NCBI RefSeq assembly: GCF_014650075.1 | Contig: NZ_BMUG01000003.1 | Coordinates: forward strand, 496,001 to 560,000 | Length of the DNA stretch: 64,000 nucleotides | Direction of reading: 5' to 3' | DNA from: Streptomyces microflavus | Lineage (GTDB): Bacteria; Actinomycetota; Actinomycetes; Streptomycetales; Streptomycetaceae | In this document: positions 62,501-64,000 of the stretch, one piece after another | Numbering within the stretch: the first letter of the stretch is position 1 | How the letters are laid out: every line of letters begins with the position of its first letter | The notes under the pieces: model-generated | What the model saw: only the letters and a program-made list of their open reading frames with translations | Databases searched by the model: none | What the model was told of the DNA's origin: nothing | Made by a program: the position numbers and the translations under genes

Positions 62501-63928
62501 GGTCCGGCGGTTGGCGACCGAGGCCACCGGGTTGGTGCAGATGATCCAGCACGCCTTGATGTCCCCGGCCGCCATCTGCTCGAACATCTCGACCGTGCCG
62601 CGCCCCGCCTCGGTGCGGAGCGTGCCCGCCTCCACACCCCACAGATCCTCGATGAAGGCCCGTTCCTCGTCCACGAGGACCGATCGCTGACCGGGCAGCC
62701 CCGGGCCCATGTAGCCCATCTCGCGGCCGCCCATCGCGTTCGGCTGGCCGGTCAGGGAGAACGGTCCGGAGCCCGGGCGGCAGATCGCCCCCGTGGCGAG
62801 GTGCAGGTTGACCAGGGCGTTGGTGTTCCACGTGCCATGGGTGGACTGGTTGAGCCCCATCGTCCAGCAGCTCATCCACTCGCCCGCCTCACCGATCCAC
62901 CGGGCGGCCTGCCGGATGTCCGCCTCGGGAACGCCGGTGATCCCGGCGACCCGCGCCGGGTGGTGGTCCGCGAGGAAGGAGGGCATCTCCTCCCAGCCGT
63001 CGGTGAACTCGGCGATGAATTCCTCGTCGGTGTGCCCGTTCTCCACGAGGAGGTAGAGGATGCCGTTGAGGAGTGCGAGGTCGGTGCCCGGCTCGATCTG
63101 GAGGAAGAGGTCGGCCTTGTCGGCGGTGGCGTTGCGCCGCGGGTCGACGACGATGAGCCTGGCCCCGGCCGACTTGATCCGCTCCATCATCCGGAGGAAG
63201 AGGATCGGGTGGCAGTCGGCCATGTTCGCGCCGATGACGAAGAAGACATCGGCCCGGTCGAAGTCCCGGTAGGAGCCAGGGGGGCCATCCGCACCCAGGG
63301 AAAGCTTGTATCCGGAGCCCGCGCTCGCCATGCACAGGCGGGAGTTGGACTCGATCCTGCTCGTCCGTACGAAGCCCTTGGCGAGCTTGTTCGCCAGGTA
63401 CTGCGCCTCCAGGGACATCTGTCCGGAGACGTAGAGAGCGAGCGCGTCGGGTCCGTGCTCGTCCACGATCGCGCGCAGCCGCCCGGCCACGGCCGTGATC
63501 GCCGCGTCCACGTCCGCCTCCACGGGATCGGCACCCCGCTCCGCACGGATGAGGGCCTTGGCCGCCCGCCCAGGGGCGGCCATCATGTCGGCGCTGGTCG
63601 CCCCCTTCGTGCAGAGCCTTCCGGAGTTCGCCGGATGGGTCCTGTCACCGGAGACCTTCTTGGCGATGCGCCTGCCGGTGGAGGCGTCACGGCCGATGTC
63701 CAGCAGGATCCCGCAGCCGACGCCGCAGTACGAGCAGACCGTCCGCACACTCTCCACCTCTGCCTTCACCCCTGCCTCCGGCTTCGTCAACGAGGCTTCC
63801 TTCCCGTCCGCACCGTCCGCACCGTCCTCGCCCCGCGTAAGCCGGGCGGGCTGCGGCAGGGGTGGGACGCTCCCACGGCCAAGATCGTAGGAAGAGCGCA
63901 TTACCGGCCCGTCACGCCCTGCGGTCAT
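59552..63928 (-). CDS. Assimilatory nitrate reductase fused to diflavin reductase
   Basis: About 1,458-residue cytoplasmic fusion enzyme. The N-terminal molybdopterin oxidoreductase (about 60-790) starts with a [4Fe-4S] set (C65, C68, C72, C106) and has SRLCMASA, whose Cys should ligate molybdenum, and a C-terminal molybdopterin-binding domain (FNP-type FVLNTGR...). After a Pro/Ala linker (about 790-925) come a flavodoxin-like FMN domain (LWASQTGNAEEFA), an FAD domain (RLYSISSSP, about 1,250) and an NADPH domain (GPGTGVAPFIGF, about 1,322; ending VRDVY). Electrons could flow NADPH-FAD-FMN-FeS-Mo in one chain. The start is uncertain: 63928, 63949 and 63901 are all possible. No nitrite reductase or nitrate transporter is in the window. 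Confidence 0.9.
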   Translation of the reverse strand: MTAGRDGPVMRSSYDLGRGSVPPLPQPARLTRGEDGADGADGKEASLTKPEAGVKAEVESVRTVCSYCGVGCGILLDIGRDASTGRRIAKKVSGDRTHPANSGRLCTKGATSADMMAAPGRAAKALIRAERGADPVEADVDAAITAVAGRLRAIVDEHGPDALALYVSGQMSLEAQYLANKLAKGFVRTSRIESNSRLCMASAGSGYKLSLGADGPPGSYRDFDRADVFFVIGANMADCHPILFLRMMERIKSAGARLIVVDPRRNATADKADLFLQIEPGTDLALLNGILYLLVENGHTDEEFIAEFTDGWEEMPSFLADHHPARVAGITGVPEADIRQAARWIGEAGEWMSCWTMGLNQSTHGTWNTNALVNLHLATGAICRPGSGPFSLTGQPNAMGGREMGYMGPGLPGQRSVLVDEERAFIEDLWGVEAGTLRTEAGRGTVEMFEQMAAGDIKACWIICTNPVASVANRRTVIAGLEAAELVVTQDVFADTETNAYADVVLPATLWAESDGVMINSERNLTLVQGVVDPPGQALPDWQLIARVACAMGYADAFTYTSAEEVFEELKRAWNPKTGWDLRGVTYQRLRETPVQWPAASPAGDDRNPIRYLNDGRSQNLLEHADGTRPRLAFPTPSGRARFFARPHLPAAELPDDDYPFVLNTGRLQHQWHTLTRTGKVARLNRLDPGPFVELHPDDAAAMGAGEGDHIEVASRRGRAVLPAVVTDRVLPGNCFAPFHWNDLFGEYLSINAVTSDAVDPVSFQPGFKACAVALRVVAAARPEEAVPTPETAAPPVPAQQPRALANPAQADPVAVAQVGGAAAAVPALAALLGLPDLTGPALAEPERRYLSGYLAGLAQAPPGGVPVLPPTAPFAPATALWVDGVLAGMFSRTAAEPPPGSAAGPAYDSPGQASAGPEAAPSRQLIVLWASQTGNAEEFAADAAAGLTRAGHAPALLAMADAAPGQFTADTDLLVVTSTFGDGESPDNGAGFWHALSAPDAARLDGVRYSVLAFGDSSYEDFCGHGRRLDERLTELGGTRLHPRTDCEPGDDEAAGQWLDRVTTALAAPADRQPTTAPAPVAAAGPSKASPFATLLVGNRLLSLPGSQKEVRRFAFDTRGGELAYEAGDALGVWPANGSGLVAEWLALTGLDPEEIIDLPDGTGIPLGEALRTRFDIARITPDLLKFVVARTGDRDLRQLLRPDNKGELAKWSWGRQAADVIGAFPVRASAAEWAQVLKRLQPRLYSISSSPLTHPAEVRVTVSVVRYTNDLGRDRKGVCSTYLADCADDGPVQVYVQRSPHFRPPTGSTTPMIMIGPGTGVAPFIGFLEDRLARGHTGPNWLFFGEQHEATDFYYREDLEDFVASGHLDRLDVAFSRDQRNKVYVQDRMREHGPRLWRWLQDGAHLYVCGDAGRMAKDVDRALHEIVAAHGGMDQDAAAACVAQLATDKRYVRDVY

Positions 63929-64000
63929 CGTGTGTAAACCCGGCCGCACGCCGCGTCGGCCCCCGTTGTGAGCCGCCGTCCGTCGCCGTCCCCGCGAGCG

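Noticed and set aside
60851..63937. A 1,028-codon plus-strand open frame opposite nitrate reductase
   Set aside because: Same GC-shadow effect; no domain, start signal or sensible composition.

Overview
This 64 kb window is high-GC actinobacterial DNA, almost certainly a Streptomyces chromosome. The evidence is strong third-position GC bias, many GTG starts, ATGA/GTGA stop-start overlaps, leaderless promoters, a complete egtABCD operon, an RmdA-type c-di-GMP enzyme and a SigR-type promoter. From memory, the order of the left third (rmdA, sdhCAB, olsBA, egtDCBA, thioredoxin) matches the S. coelicolor SCO0928 to SCO0884 interval; no alignment was run. No tRNA, rRNA, CRISPR array, insertion sequence or polyketide/NRPS cluster was seen.

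Region 1-25 kb is core-like. It starts with the end of a SAM methyltransferase gene and rmdA. A LysR regulator then diverges from sdhCAB, with a perfect LysR operator between them. Next come a UvrA2-like ABC ATPase, a flavin monooxygenase-like protein, a HAD phosphatase, dodecin, and an orphan sugar-binding lipoprotein with a DasR-like operator in its promoter. Ornithine-lipid genes olsBA converge on, and overlap, the ergothioneine operon egtABCD. A lone PemK/MazF-like protein, a LacI regulator and a SigR-controlled thioredoxin diverging from a flavoprotein disulfide reductase follow. An MFS exporter/TetR pair with a perfect double operator closes the region.

Region 25-36 kb is accessory in character. 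An AT-richer gap precedes a 2,093-residue secreted RHS/YD-repeat protein with a variable C-terminal domain, followed by a small three-helix membrane protein that could be its immunity factor and a strong terminator. Next come a FUSC-family pseudogene, a GAF-PP2C phosphatase and a TPR-membrane protein.

Region 36-47 kb holds small regulated modules. One is an SDR gene, an AraC regulator and an alpha/beta hydrolase gene, linked by a shared 30-bp promoter motif. Another is a TetR regulator and SDR with two palindromes. A right-handed beta-helix protein and a small protein share an unusual PVFNA...AWNN motif, reminiscent of bacterial amyloid-signalling pairs; this is the best candidate for an undescribed system. 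A formyltransferase/ddaH operon lies under an iron box, next to a YtcJ-type amidohydrolase.

Region 47-64 kb holds a degenerate WecA/MraY-like membrane protein, a glycosyltransferase, a membrane PI-PLC-like protein, a metallophosphoesterase translationally coupled to an Sfp-type phosphopantetheinyl transferase, and a histidine-phosphatase-like protein lacking both catalytic histidines. A cobalamin riboswitch controls cbtBA. An SDR/TetR pair, a lipoprotein, a TPR protein, a pirin and a single-chain assimilatory nitrate reductase with a fused diflavin reductase end the window.
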